A DNA stretch of 64,000 bases, taken from positions 1 to 64,000 of the forward strand of contig NZ_JANCTC010000024.1 in the NCBI RefSeq assembly GCF_024297145.1. The letters are read 5' to 3'. Origin of the DNA: Mesorhizobium sp. LMG 17147 (GTDB lineage: Bacteria > Pseudomonadota > Alphaproteobacteria > Rhizobiales > Rhizobiaceae). Within the stretch, counting starts at the first letter, position 1. Each line of letters opens with the position of its first letter. The notes beneath the pieces are model-generated. The model saw only the letters and a list, made by a program, of their open reading frames with translations. It was not told the DNA's origin and made no database searches. Positions 7,913 to 15,236 of the stretch are shown piece after piece. The position numbers and the translations under genes are program-made.

Positions 7913-8569
7913 ATGACAATCACTATCACAGCTTTTGAACGATCGCCCGATGGCGGCAAGGGACTGGCGCGCGATACGCGCGTTCGCTGGGCGCTCGAAG
8001 AAGTGGGGCAGCCGTATGAGGTTCGTCTTGTTTCCTTTGCAGAAATGAAGGCGCCTGGCCATCTGGCCATCCATCCCTTCGGCCAGATCCCCACCTATGA
8101 GGAAGGTTCTCTCTCGCTGTTCGAAACCGGCTCGATCGTCTTTCACCTTGCTGAGCAGCATACGGGATTACTGCCGAAGGATCGCAATGCCCGCGCGCGT
8201 GCGATCACGTGGATGTTTGCCGCACTTAACACCGTCGAGCCGCCGATCCTCGAATTAACGACGGCAAGAATATTCGAACGTGACAAGCCTTGGAGCGAGG
8301 AGCGCTTGCCGTTGGTAAAGGACCGTGTTCGGGCTCGGCTGGATAAACTCTCGGCCCACTTAGGCGTCGCCGACTGGCTCGATGATACGTTCAGCGCGGG
8401 CGATTTATTGATGGTGTCAGTGCTGCTGCGACTAAGAATGTCCGGCATTTTGGACGAATATCAAAACTTGGCTGCCTATGTAGCGCGCGGGGAAGCACGG
8501 CCGGCTTATATCCGGGCTTTCACCGCGCAATTTGCGATCAACGCCCCATCAACCAGCATTACCTCATAA
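7913..8569 (+). CDS. Glutathione S-transferase family protein
   Basis: 218 residues. An N-terminal thioredoxin-like domain (about 1-80) contains DTRVRWALEEVGQPYEVRLV and the cis-proline and glutathione-binding block FGQIPTYEEGSLSLFETGSIVFHL. A helical C-terminal domain includes FSAGDLLMVSVLLRL, the N-capping box region. Such enzymes conjugate glutathione to electrophiles or reduce peroxides in the cytosol. It stands alone, divergent from the CDP-alcohol transferase gene and upstream of purM. Specific substrate unknown. Confidence 0.88.
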   Translation: MTITITAFERSPDGGKGLARDTRVRWALEEVGQPYEVRLVSFAEMKAPGHLAIHPFGQIPTYEEGSLSLFETGSIVFHLAEQHTGLLPKDRNARARAITWMFAALNTVEPPILELTTARIFERDKPWSEERLPLVKDRVRARLDKLSAHLGVADWLDDTFSAGDLLMVSVLLRLRMSGILDEYQNLAAYVARGEARPAYIRAFTAQFAINAPSTSITS

Positions 8570-8690
8570 AGCTGAGCCGACAGCAGGGCTTTCTCAAGCT
8601 CATTGATCTGGAACCAGGTTGGGGTTTGACCTGGATGCGTAATGGTGCCGATCGGCAGGTCGGCGGGCCAGCGCCCCCTCTGGCCTGTTG

Positions 8691-8720
8691 GCCATCTCCC
8701 CCTCAAGTGGGGAGATCGGC
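8691..8720. repeat. Short palindromic intergenic element
   Basis: GCCATCTCCCC and GGGGAGATCGGC arms flank CTCAAGT in the 220-bp space before purM. This kind of TCTCCCC/GGGGAGA palindrome is scattered in rhizobial genomes. It is not followed by a T run, so it is more likely a dispersed repeat than a terminator. Confidence 0.6.
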
Positions 8721-8790
8721 AGTTTCAGCGCCGTTATCCTTGCGGACCGAAACCGTTCATGCGAAGAGCCCGAGAAAGCAGGGAAAGAGT

Positions 8791-9855
8791 ATGAGCAAGC
8801 GCAAGAACGGGCTCACCTATGCCGAAGCGGGCGTCGACATCGACGCCGGCAATCTCATGGTCGAGAAGATCAAGCCGCTGGTGCGCGCCACCCGCCGGCC
8901 GGGCGCCGATGGCGAGATCGGTGGCTTCGGCGGCCTGTTCGATCTCAAGGCAGCCGGCTTTACCGATCCGGTGCTGGTCGCCGCCAATGACGGCGTCGGC
9001 ACCAAGCTGAAGATTGCCATCGATGCCGGCAAGCATGACACGATCGGTATCGACCTCGTCGCCATGTGCGTCAACGACATCGTCGTGCAGGGCGCCGAAC
9101 CGCTGTTCTTCCTCGACTATCTTGCCACCGGCAAGCTCGATCCCGACCAGGGCGCTTCGATCGTCGGCGGCATTGCCGCCGGCTGCCGGCAGGCCGGTTG
9201 CGCGCTGATCGGTGGCGAGACGGCGGAAATGCCCGGCATGTATCACGACAAGGACTACGACCTTGCCGGCTTTGCCGTCGGTGCCGCCGAACGCGGCCAG
9301 CTGCTGCCGACCGACGACATCGTCGAGGGGGACGTGCTGCTCGGCCTTGCCTCGTCGGGCCTGCATTCGAACGGCTTTTCGCTGGTCCGCCGTATCGTCG
9401 CGGTAAGCGGCCTTGGCTGGGGCGATCCGGCGCCGTTCAATGACGAGGCGACGCTGGCCGAGGCGCTGCTCGAGCCGACGCGCATCTACGTCAAGTCGAT
9501 CCTCAAGGCGATCCGCAACACGCATGGCATCAAGGCGCTGGCCCATATCACCGGCGGCGGCTTTCCCGAAAACATCCCGCGCGTTCTGCCCAAGGATTTT
9601 TCGGCCGAGCTCGATCTCGGCGCCATCGAGGTGCCGCCGGTGTTTTCGTGGCTGGCCAAGACTGGTGGCGTCGCGCCGGAAGAGATGATGCGCACCTTCA
9701 ATTGCGGCATCGGCATGATCCTGGTCGTGGCCTCGGGCCAGGCGGCGCAGGTCGCCGCCGTTCTGCAGGAGGCTGGCGAGACGGTGACGCCGATCGGCCA
9801 GATCGTGCCGCGCCGCGATGCCGGCGTCATCTATCGGGGCTCGATCGGCCTATGA
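8791..9855 (+). CDS. purM: Phosphoribosylformylglycinamidine cyclo-ligase (AIR synthase)
   Basis: 354 residues from the ATG at 8791, which starts MSKRKNGLTYAEAGVDIDAG like other PurM proteins; upstream in-frame codons lack family similarity. The ATP-binding core shows the GGFGGLFDL block, NDGVGTKLKIA, AMCVNDIVVQGAEPLFFLDY and GGETAEMPGMY. The enzyme closes the imidazole ring of FGAM to AIR in purine synthesis, using ATP. The stop overlaps the ATG of purN (ATGA), so the two are translationally coupled. AAAGA precedes the start. Confidence 0.97.
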   Translation: MSKRKNGLTYAEAGVDIDAGNLMVEKIKPLVRATRRPGADGEIGGFGGLFDLKAAGFTDPVLVAANDGVGTKLKIAIDAGKHDTIGIDLVAMCVNDIVVQGAEPLFFLDYLATGKLDPDQGASIVGGIAAGCRQAGCALIGGETAEMPGMYHDKDYDLAGFAVGAAERGQLLPTDDIVEGDVLLGLASSGLHSNGFSLVRRIVAVSGLGWGDPAPFNDEATLAEALLEPTRIYVKSILKAIRNTHGIKALAHITGGGFPENIPRVLPKDFSAELDLGAIEVPPVFSWLAKTGGVAPEEMMRTFNCGIGMILVVASGQAAQVAAVLQEAGETVTPIGQIVPRRDAGVIYRGSIGL

Positions 9856-10559
9856 CCAGAAAACGCACCGTAGTGCTTATTTCGGGGCGCGGCTCCAACA
9901 TGACGGCGCTGATCGCGGCGGCGAGCAACCCGGCCTATCCGGCCGAAATCGTCGGCGTCATCTCCGATCGCGCCAATGCCGCCGGCCTCGGCATCGCCGC
10001 GGCGCGCGGAATCGCCACCAGGGTGATTTCGCGCTCGGACCATGCCAGCAAGGAAGCGCATGACGGGGCGATCGACGCGGCCCTTGTCTCTTTTGGCGCC
10101 GAGATCGTCGCGCTGGCCGGCTATATGCGCATTCTCGGCGCGCGTTTCGTCGAGAAGTGGCAGGGCCGCATGGTCAACATCCACCCTGCCCTGCTGCCTG
10201 CCTTCAAGGGGCTGGATACGCATGCGCGGGCGCTCCGCGCAGGCATGCGCATCCATGGCTGCACAGTGCATTTCGTCACGCTCGACATGGATGATGGGCC
10301 GATCATCGCCCAGGCCGCGGTGCCGGTGATGGTCGGCGACAATGAGGATACGCTGGCCGCGCGCGTGCTCAAGGCTGAGCACCAACTCTATCCGCTGGCG
10401 CTGGGGCTGGTCGCCGAAGGCAAGGCGCGGATGGAAGGCGGCCGCACGGTGTTTTCGCGCTTCGCCGACGATGCCGACAACGCCACGTCGGTGGTGATCG
10501 CGCCCGACCCGCTGCGCGAAGAGACCGATCTCGAGCACCTGGCGCGGATCACCCCGTAA
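9852..10559 (+). CDS. purN: Phosphoribosylglycinamide formyltransferase
   Basis: 235 residues from the ATG at 9852, overlapping the purM stop. Family marks are ISGRGSNMTALI (phosphate-binding loop), GYMRILGARFVEKW, and the catalytic VNIHPALLPAFKGLDTHARAL, with the Asn-His pair and a later Asp in TLDMDDGPIIAQAAVPV. It transfers a formyl group from 10-formyltetrahydrofolate to GAR. The protein has about 20 extra residues at the C-terminus compared with E. coli, common in rhizobia. Forms the purMN operon. Confidence 0.97.
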   Translation: MTRKRTVVLISGRGSNMTALIAAASNPAYPAEIVGVISDRANAAGLGIAAARGIATRVISRSDHASKEAHDGAIDAALVSFGAEIVALAGYMRILGARFVEKWQGRMVNIHPALLPAFKGLDTHARALRAGMRIHGCTVHFVTLDMDDGPIIAQAAVPVMVGDNEDTLAARVLKAEHQLYPLALGLVAEGKARMEGGRTVFSRFADDADNATSVVIAPDPLREETDLEHLARITP

Positions 10560-10608
10560 GAGTCCGTCGAAAAAGCCAATAAATCGTCGGGTCGGCAGAA
10601 ATAGACCA

Positions 10609-10941
10609 ATGGACGTTTTCGACAGCGCGATCCGGACAAAGCGTGATCTGGCCGGCGTCTTCGAGTACGACGAGGCGGACCATCCGAAAAGTGCCACGGC
10701 ATATTTTTATCTCTGTCGGATCGAGGACGGGCGAGTAGGTCCTGTCGTCGGTGCAATTCACGTTCGATCGGGTGATTGGGCCATTACTGAAGCAGACATT
10801 TCGGTCAGATGGGATAAAGATGAACGGTGCGTAGGCCTGTTTATCCTTGGTGCGCTTTGGGCGAGTTTTGATACCGTCACGGGTGCAAGACATGGCGGCG
10901 GATATGGGAAAGACGGTCAGCCGGACATCCCTTGGACTTGA
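10609..10941 (+). CDS. Hypothetical protein, 110 residues
   Basis: An open frame with protein-like composition (MDVFDSAIRTKRDLAGVFEY; later VGPVVGAIHVRSGDWAITEA and WDKDERCVGLFILGALWASF). I recognise no family and see no signal peptide or membrane helix. It ends nine bases before sixA and starts 49 bases after purN. Its GC content appears lower by eye than in the flanking purN and sixA genes, so it may be a later insertion between them. Confidence 0.55.
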   Translation: MDVFDSAIRTKRDLAGVFEYDEADHPKSATAYFYLCRIEDGRVGPVVGAIHVRSGDWAITEADISVRWDKDERCVGLFILGALWASFDTVTGARHGGGYGKDGQPDIPWT

Positions 10942-10950
10942 ATTGAATCC

Positions 10951-11466
10951 ATGAAGCAACTGCTGCTGCTGCGTCACGCCAAGTCGAGTTGGGACGATCC
11001 CGACCTCATCGACTTCGACCGGCCGCTGTCCGCGCGCGGGCTGAAGGCAGCGCCGCTGGTCGGACGCGAACTGGCCCGGCGCGGCTGGCTGCCGGAGCTG
11101 GCGCTGGTATCGCCGGCGCTGCGCACCCGCGACACGTGGCGGCTGCTCTCGGGGGAATTGCCGGCGAAGGTGCAGGCCAAATTTGCCCAGGCGCTCTACG
11201 AGGCAGCAGCGGCGGACATCCTCGCCAAGGTGCGACAAGTAAAGGCGGGAACCGGAACGCTGCTGGTGCTTGGCCACAATCCCGGGTTGGAGGAGTTCGC
11301 GCGCGGTCTTGCCGGGGCTGGATCGGATGAAGCGGCGCTGAAAAAACTGGCGGATAAATTCCCGACCGCGGCCCTGGCTCGGTTTGACGTCGATGGCGAT
11401 TGGGCCGGTCTCACCTTCGGCGGCGCCCGGCTGACGCACTGCATCTGGCCGAAGGATCTTCGCTAG
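10951..11466 (+). CDS. SixA-like histidine phosphatase
   Basis: 171 residues of the phosphohistidine phosphatase (histidine phosphatase) superfamily. The catalytic RH motif is LLLRHAKSSW (Arg8-His9), a second arginine lies in SPALRTRDTW, and the second catalytic histidine is in LVLGHNPGLEEF. SixA removes phosphate from histidine phosphotransfer proteins; in Alphaproteobacteria such proteins are linked to the nitrogen phosphotransferase system, which is inference here. A stem-loop follows at 11527-11551. Confidence 0.85.
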   Translation: MKQLLLLRHAKSSWDDPDLIDFDRPLSARGLKAAPLVGRELARRGWLPELALVSPALRTRDTWRLLSGELPAKVQAKFAQALYEAAAADILAKVRQVKAGTGTLLVLGHNPGLEEFARGLAGAGSDEAALKKLADKFPTAALARFDVDGDWAGLTFGGARLTHCIWPKDLR

Positions 11467-11526
11467 GGATTGCCTGGCAGGCCGGGGATCGCCGACCTTC
11501 GGCCAAACCCGCTTCGCACCAAACAA

Positions 11527-11551
11527 GAGCGGCGGGCCAAGCCCGCCGCTC
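11527..11551. terminator. Stem-loop between convergent genes
   Basis: GAGCGGCGGGC and GCCCGCCGCTC pair perfectly around a three-base loop. It sits between the 3' end of sixA (plus) and the DUF680 gene (minus), so it probably ends both transcripts. The following T stretch is short. Confidence 0.6.
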
Positions 11552-11574
11552 CTTGTGCTCCGGGGCCGTGATAA

Positions 11575-11808
11575 TCAGCGGCCCCAGATGCCTTGGCCGG
11601 ATTCAGGCGCCACCGACTCGGAAGTCGTCTTGGCACCGGTATGCTCGGAAGTAACCGGCTTGCGGATCGAGCCGGTAAACGTGTTGTCGACGTTGGCAGC
11701 AGGAGCGGCCGGCTGGTTGACGTTGTCCGAGCCATAGTGGTCGCTGCCGGCAAAAGCAGTGCCGGTGGCAACAAGGATGGCGGCGGCGGTAAGAGCGATC
11801 TTGGTCAT
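11575..11808 (-). CDS. DUF680 exported small protein
   Basis: 77 residues from the ATG at 11808 (GGAG eight bases upstream). A signal peptide MTKIALTAAAILVATGTAFA is followed by GSDHYGSDNVNQPAAPAANV, the block that marks the DUF680 family, which I know mainly from Mesorhizobium. The mature protein is small and polar; function unknown, probably periplasmic. The family is one of the better indicators of genus in this window. Confidence 0.8.
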   Translation of the reverse strand: MTKIALTAAAILVATGTAFAGSDHYGSDNVNQPAAPAANVDNTFTGSIRKPVTSEHTGAKTTSESVAPESGQGIWGR

Positions 11809-12087
11809 TTCGGGTACTCCGGTAGTCTTTGTTCTGTCCGTCAAGTGGAGGAATTCGCGTCGCTCGGACCACCCCGAGATGGGTCGGCAAGTCTGTCGTT
11901 TCCAATCACGAAAATTTTGTACGGGTGCGCCAAATTGGCCGCTTGAAATTCGACATGCGGCTCCTTCCGCCACACTGTTCTTCTTTATTTTCAAGTGGTT
12001 ACGGTTCGAGTTCTTCTACGTTTGACTGATCAGCGCTTCAGAGCCTCAGTCGACATGTCTGCCGACGGTCAGTGCGCGCCATGAAAT

Positions 12088-14424
12088 TCACGCTGCCAGC
12101 TCAGTGCCAGCGGCGTCATGCTTGGGCCGCGCGCTGGCCAAAAGCACGACGGGGCAATTGCAGGCGGCCAAAACAGCGCCGGCGGTTTCGCCGAAAAACA
12201 GGTCCCCACCCGGGCGTTGGGTGACGCCCATCACGACGATCGCCGCGCCTTTGGCCGCCTCCCGGGTGATCGCCTTGTCGGGTGTGACGCGGGTATGGAA
12301 CGCTGTGTCGATATGCAGGCCGTAGCGGCCCGCCAAATCGGCGATGTCTTTCAGCACGGCCTCTTCGCGGCTATGCGACACCGATGTCGACGTGCGGCCC
12401 TTGGCCGCCTTTTGCGAAACATAGAGAACCTTGATCCGTGCCCGGTTTGGACGGGCCAGCGCCAACGCCAAGTCGGCGGCGCGACGCGCCACCTGGGTAC
12501 CGTTGACGGGGACGAGAATGCTGGTTCCGGCCTTCAGCGTCGGCATCTTTTCGCCAGCATTGCCGCCGTTCAGGACCAGGCAAAGCGGGCCGTCAAATCC
12601 TGCGGCAATGTCGTTGAGGGCCGGCGCGAAGGCGCCATCGGCGGTCAGCACATTGTCAAGGCCGACCAGCAACAGGCCGTATCCCTTGCGGGCCTCTTCG
12701 GCGATCGTCTCACCCGTGGCCTCCAATTCGGTGCGGGCCGTCAGGTGGACTTTGTCGACAAGCGTATCTTCGATCCGTTTCACCGCCTGAGCGCTTTTTT
12801 TTGCGCCCTTCTTGATTTCCTGCAGGGCGCGCTCCTGTCCCTTGCTGTCGGTCGGCCTGTAAACGCGGCCGTCTTTCGGCTGAAGCAAGGTGGTGGGCAG
12901 GCGAAGCAAGGTGGTGGGCATGCCGCTGCCTCCACCGACCAGTCCGGCGAGATAGGCAGTGAACTTGCCGATCCTGCTGTCATCGACCAACACCAGCAGC
13001 CGCTCCAGCCTGGAAATGAAGCCGTATTCGTCCAACGCCTCGCGCTCGACACGCTGCTGCTCGTCATGCCCAACCGGCAGCCGGCCGAGCGCCCAGCGCA
13101 GCATCGGCGGCATGGCCAAGGTGGTGATCACGGCCATGGTGACGATCATGGTGAAGAGATTGTGCGACAGGATGTTCATCGACAGGCCGATGCTGGCGAC
13201 GATCACCTCGGTCGAGCCGCGCGCGTTCATTGCACTGCCGACGGCGATTGCTTCCTTGAACGACATGGCGGCGAGCTTGGCGCCGATGAATGCGCCGCCG
13301 AACTTGCCGATGCTGGCGATGACCACAAGTGCGCCCGTCAGCATGGCAAGCGTCGGATCGGCGAGCACTGTGAGATCGGCGGAAAGCCCCGCCATGCCGA
13401 AGAAGATCGGCATGAACAGCGCGGTGATGACGCCGCGCAGCTGGCCTTCGATATGGCTGGAGAGGATAGGCGATTCCCCGACAAGGATGCCGGCGACGAA
13501 CGCCCCCAGCACCGTATGGACGCCTATCATGTTGGTGATCAGCGCCATGACGCCCATGATGATAAGGATCATGGTGATCACCGCAAACTCGCTGCGGAAT
13601 TGATCGTTGGTCCAGCGGATCAAGGTGAAGACAAGACGGCGGCCAATGGTGAAGGAGAACACCATGAACAGTGCGACGGCGGCGATGGTGGTCACCAGCG
13701 GTACGAGCTGCACCCTGCCATTGGTGGCGATGCCGAAGGTTACTGCGATGACCAGCCAGCCGATCGTGTCCTCGATGATCGCCGAGGAGATAATCACCTG
13801 TCCGAGATTGCGCCGCATGAAGTTCATCTCGCGCACCACCATGGCGACGATCTTGACTGACGAGATCGACAGCGCGGTGCCCAGGAACAGCCCGGCAACG
13901 GTGCGTTGCGTCGGGTTGGGCAGCAATGCGTCCGGCAGGAACTGCGCCAGCGCGAAACCGCAGATGAAGGGCACCACGACGCCGGTAGCCGAAATGGAAA
14001 AACAGGCCGCGCCAACCCGGCGTACCAGCCGCAGGTCCGTCTCCATGCCGGTCAGCAAAAGCAGCATCAGGATGCCGAGCTGCGAGACGGCGTCGATCAT
14101 GCCCTTTTGCGCGGGATCGGTGGGAAAGATCAGGTGCTGGGCCGACGGCCATAGCCAACCGAACAGCGAAGGACCGAGCAGGATGCCGCCGATGAGTTGG
14201 CCCATGATTGCCGGCTGGCCATAGCGCTGCAACACTTCGCCCAGGCCGCGCCCGACAAGCAGCAGAAGCACGATCTCGGCGACGAAAGCGCCTTCGCCCG
14301 AACCACCCATGCCGGAGGCCTTGGTCCCGGCAACAAGCGTCTCCGCTGCCCCGGCCGCGCCTGCGGGGACGAAAGCGCAAACCAACAGCGCCAGGCTGGA
14401 ACGTGTCGGAGCCTGCCAAGCCAT
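12088..14424 (-). CDS. CPA2-type cation:proton antiporter with C-terminal universal stress domain
   Basis: 778 residues from the ATG at 14424; a GTG eight codons earlier is less likely. The N-terminus is signal-like, then about 12 membrane helices of the Na+/H+ exchanger fold (GQPAIMGQLIGGILLGPSLFG; GVHTVLGAFVAGILVGES). The hydrophilic C-terminal half contains UspA-like segments: SILVPVNGTQVARRAADLAL near residue 630 and KAITREAAKGAAIVVMGVTQ near the end. Family members exchange Na+ or K+ for protons in the inner membrane; the Usp part may sense nucleotides. The DUF2270 gene lies 57 bases upstream on the same strand. Confidence 0.88.
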   Translation of the reverse strand: MAWQAPTRSSLALLVCAFVPAGAAGAAETLVAGTKASGMGGSGEGAFVAEIVLLLLVGRGLGEVLQRYGQPAIMGQLIGGILLGPSLFGWLWPSAQHLIFPTDPAQKGMIDAVSQLGILMLLLLTGMETDLRLVRRVGAACFSISATGVVVPFICGFALAQFLPDALLPNPTQRTVAGLFLGTALSISSVKIVAMVVREMNFMRRNLGQVIISSAIIEDTIGWLVIAVTFGIATNGRVQLVPLVTTIAAVALFMVFSFTIGRRLVFTLIRWTNDQFRSEFAVITMILIIMGVMALITNMIGVHTVLGAFVAGILVGESPILSSHIEGQLRGVITALFMPIFFGMAGLSADLTVLADPTLAMLTGALVVIASIGKFGGAFIGAKLAAMSFKEAIAVGSAMNARGSTEVIVASIGLSMNILSHNLFTMIVTMAVITTLAMPPMLRWALGRLPVGHDEQQRVEREALDEYGFISRLERLLVLVDDSRIGKFTAYLAGLVGGGSGMPTTLLRLPTTLLQPKDGRVYRPTDSKGQERALQEIKKGAKKSAQAVKRIEDTLVDKVHLTARTELEATGETIAEEARKGYGLLLVGLDNVLTADGAFAPALNDIAAGFDGPLCLVLNGGNAGEKMPTLKAGTSILVPVNGTQVARRAADLALALARPNRARIKVLYVSQKAAKGRTSTSVSHSREEAVLKDIADLAGRYGLHIDTAFHTRVTPDKAITREAAKGAAIVVMGVTQRPGGDLFFGETAGAVLAACNCPVVLLASARPKHDAAGTELAA

Positions 14425-14481
14425 GAAACCCCCATCGCCCAAGTGCACGTGCCCAACAACGCGCGACAGGGCGTTGCGTTG

Positions 14482-15180
14482 CTAGACGTGAACGTCACCG
14501 AAGGAGAGTTCGCCGTCGTCGCTCTCTGTCAGAAAGGCTGTCACCAGCAGGCCCGCATAGAGGACGGCGACCAGCACGACGATGGCGCCACCAGGAACTG
14601 GACCCAGCGCAGCACTGGCGACGGCCTCACGCATCGACCCGACGAAGCCGATGCGGACGCCTTCGGTCAGAAGACTGGGGGTCGACAGTTTGAGGATCCA
14701 GGCCAGCAGCAGAATCAGCAGCATGTAGATGTAATTGCGACGCAGGCGGCGCGCCAAAGCCACGCGTTGCGAAATCAGGAATTTCGGCGCGCGCAGGCTC
14801 TCGCCCACGATCAACAGCCAATCGGACGCGAAGTCCGGCTGCGGCGAGAATATCTGCGCGAAATAGTGCCGTTCGAACTGGCGCACGCGAGCCCGATAGA
14901 AGTCGAAAAAGCGATATCGGCGGGCCTCTATCCACAGCAGCAGCAGGACAAGCAGCATGGCAAACAGCAGCACGCCATGGTGAGCGCTGGCTGTCGAAAG
15001 CGAAACGGAGAGCATCGCCGCGACAACGGTTATCGCCCAGTTGCTCGTCCGGTCCAGGCGGTCGCGCCACCCAGCCATGCGCGCAATCTCGGCGCGATGA
15101 AAGTGGGACATCGTGGTTACGAGTTCGCCGGACGACAGTGTCCTTCCGATGGGATCCGGCGCCGGCAACACTTCTGCCAT
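14482..15180 (-). CDS. DUF2270 membrane protein
   Basis: 232 residues from the ATG at 15180, which has GGAGG seven bases upstream. The signature TMSHFHRAEIARMAGWRDRL and TSNWAITVVAAML mark DUF2270. Four membrane helices are visible: around residues 50-65 and 70-85, then after the charged RYRFFDFYRARVRQFERHYF segment two more near LLILLLAWILKL and the C-terminal IVVLVAVLYAGLLVTAFL. Function unknown. It sits in a minus-strand run between the molybdopterin oxidoreductase and the antiporter. Confidence 0.82.
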   Translation of the reverse strand: MAEVLPAPDPIGRTLSSGELVTTMSHFHRAEIARMAGWRDRLDRTSNWAITVVAAMLSVSLSTASAHHGVLLFAMLLVLLLLWIEARRYRFFDFYRARVRQFERHYFAQIFSPQPDFASDWLLIVGESLRAPKFLISQRVALARRLRRNYIYMLLILLLAWILKLSTPSLLTEGVRIGFVGSMREAVASAALGPVPGGAIVVLVAVLYAGLLVTAFLTESDDGELSFGDVHV

Positions 15181-15236
15181 GACAATGCCTCCACCCGCCA
15201 CGCGAAAACGGCCGGGTGGAGATATCGTTCCGACGC

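Noticed and set aside
9648..9851. Upstream extension of purN to 9648
   Set aside because: That part is antiparallel in meaning to purM (out-of-frame within purM). The ATGA overlap at 9852 and PurN similarity from MTRKRTVVL fix the start.
12118..13860. 580-codon open frame on the plus strand
   Set aside because: Antisense to the CPA2 antiporter gene. Low-complexity His/Asp/Gly-rich translation.
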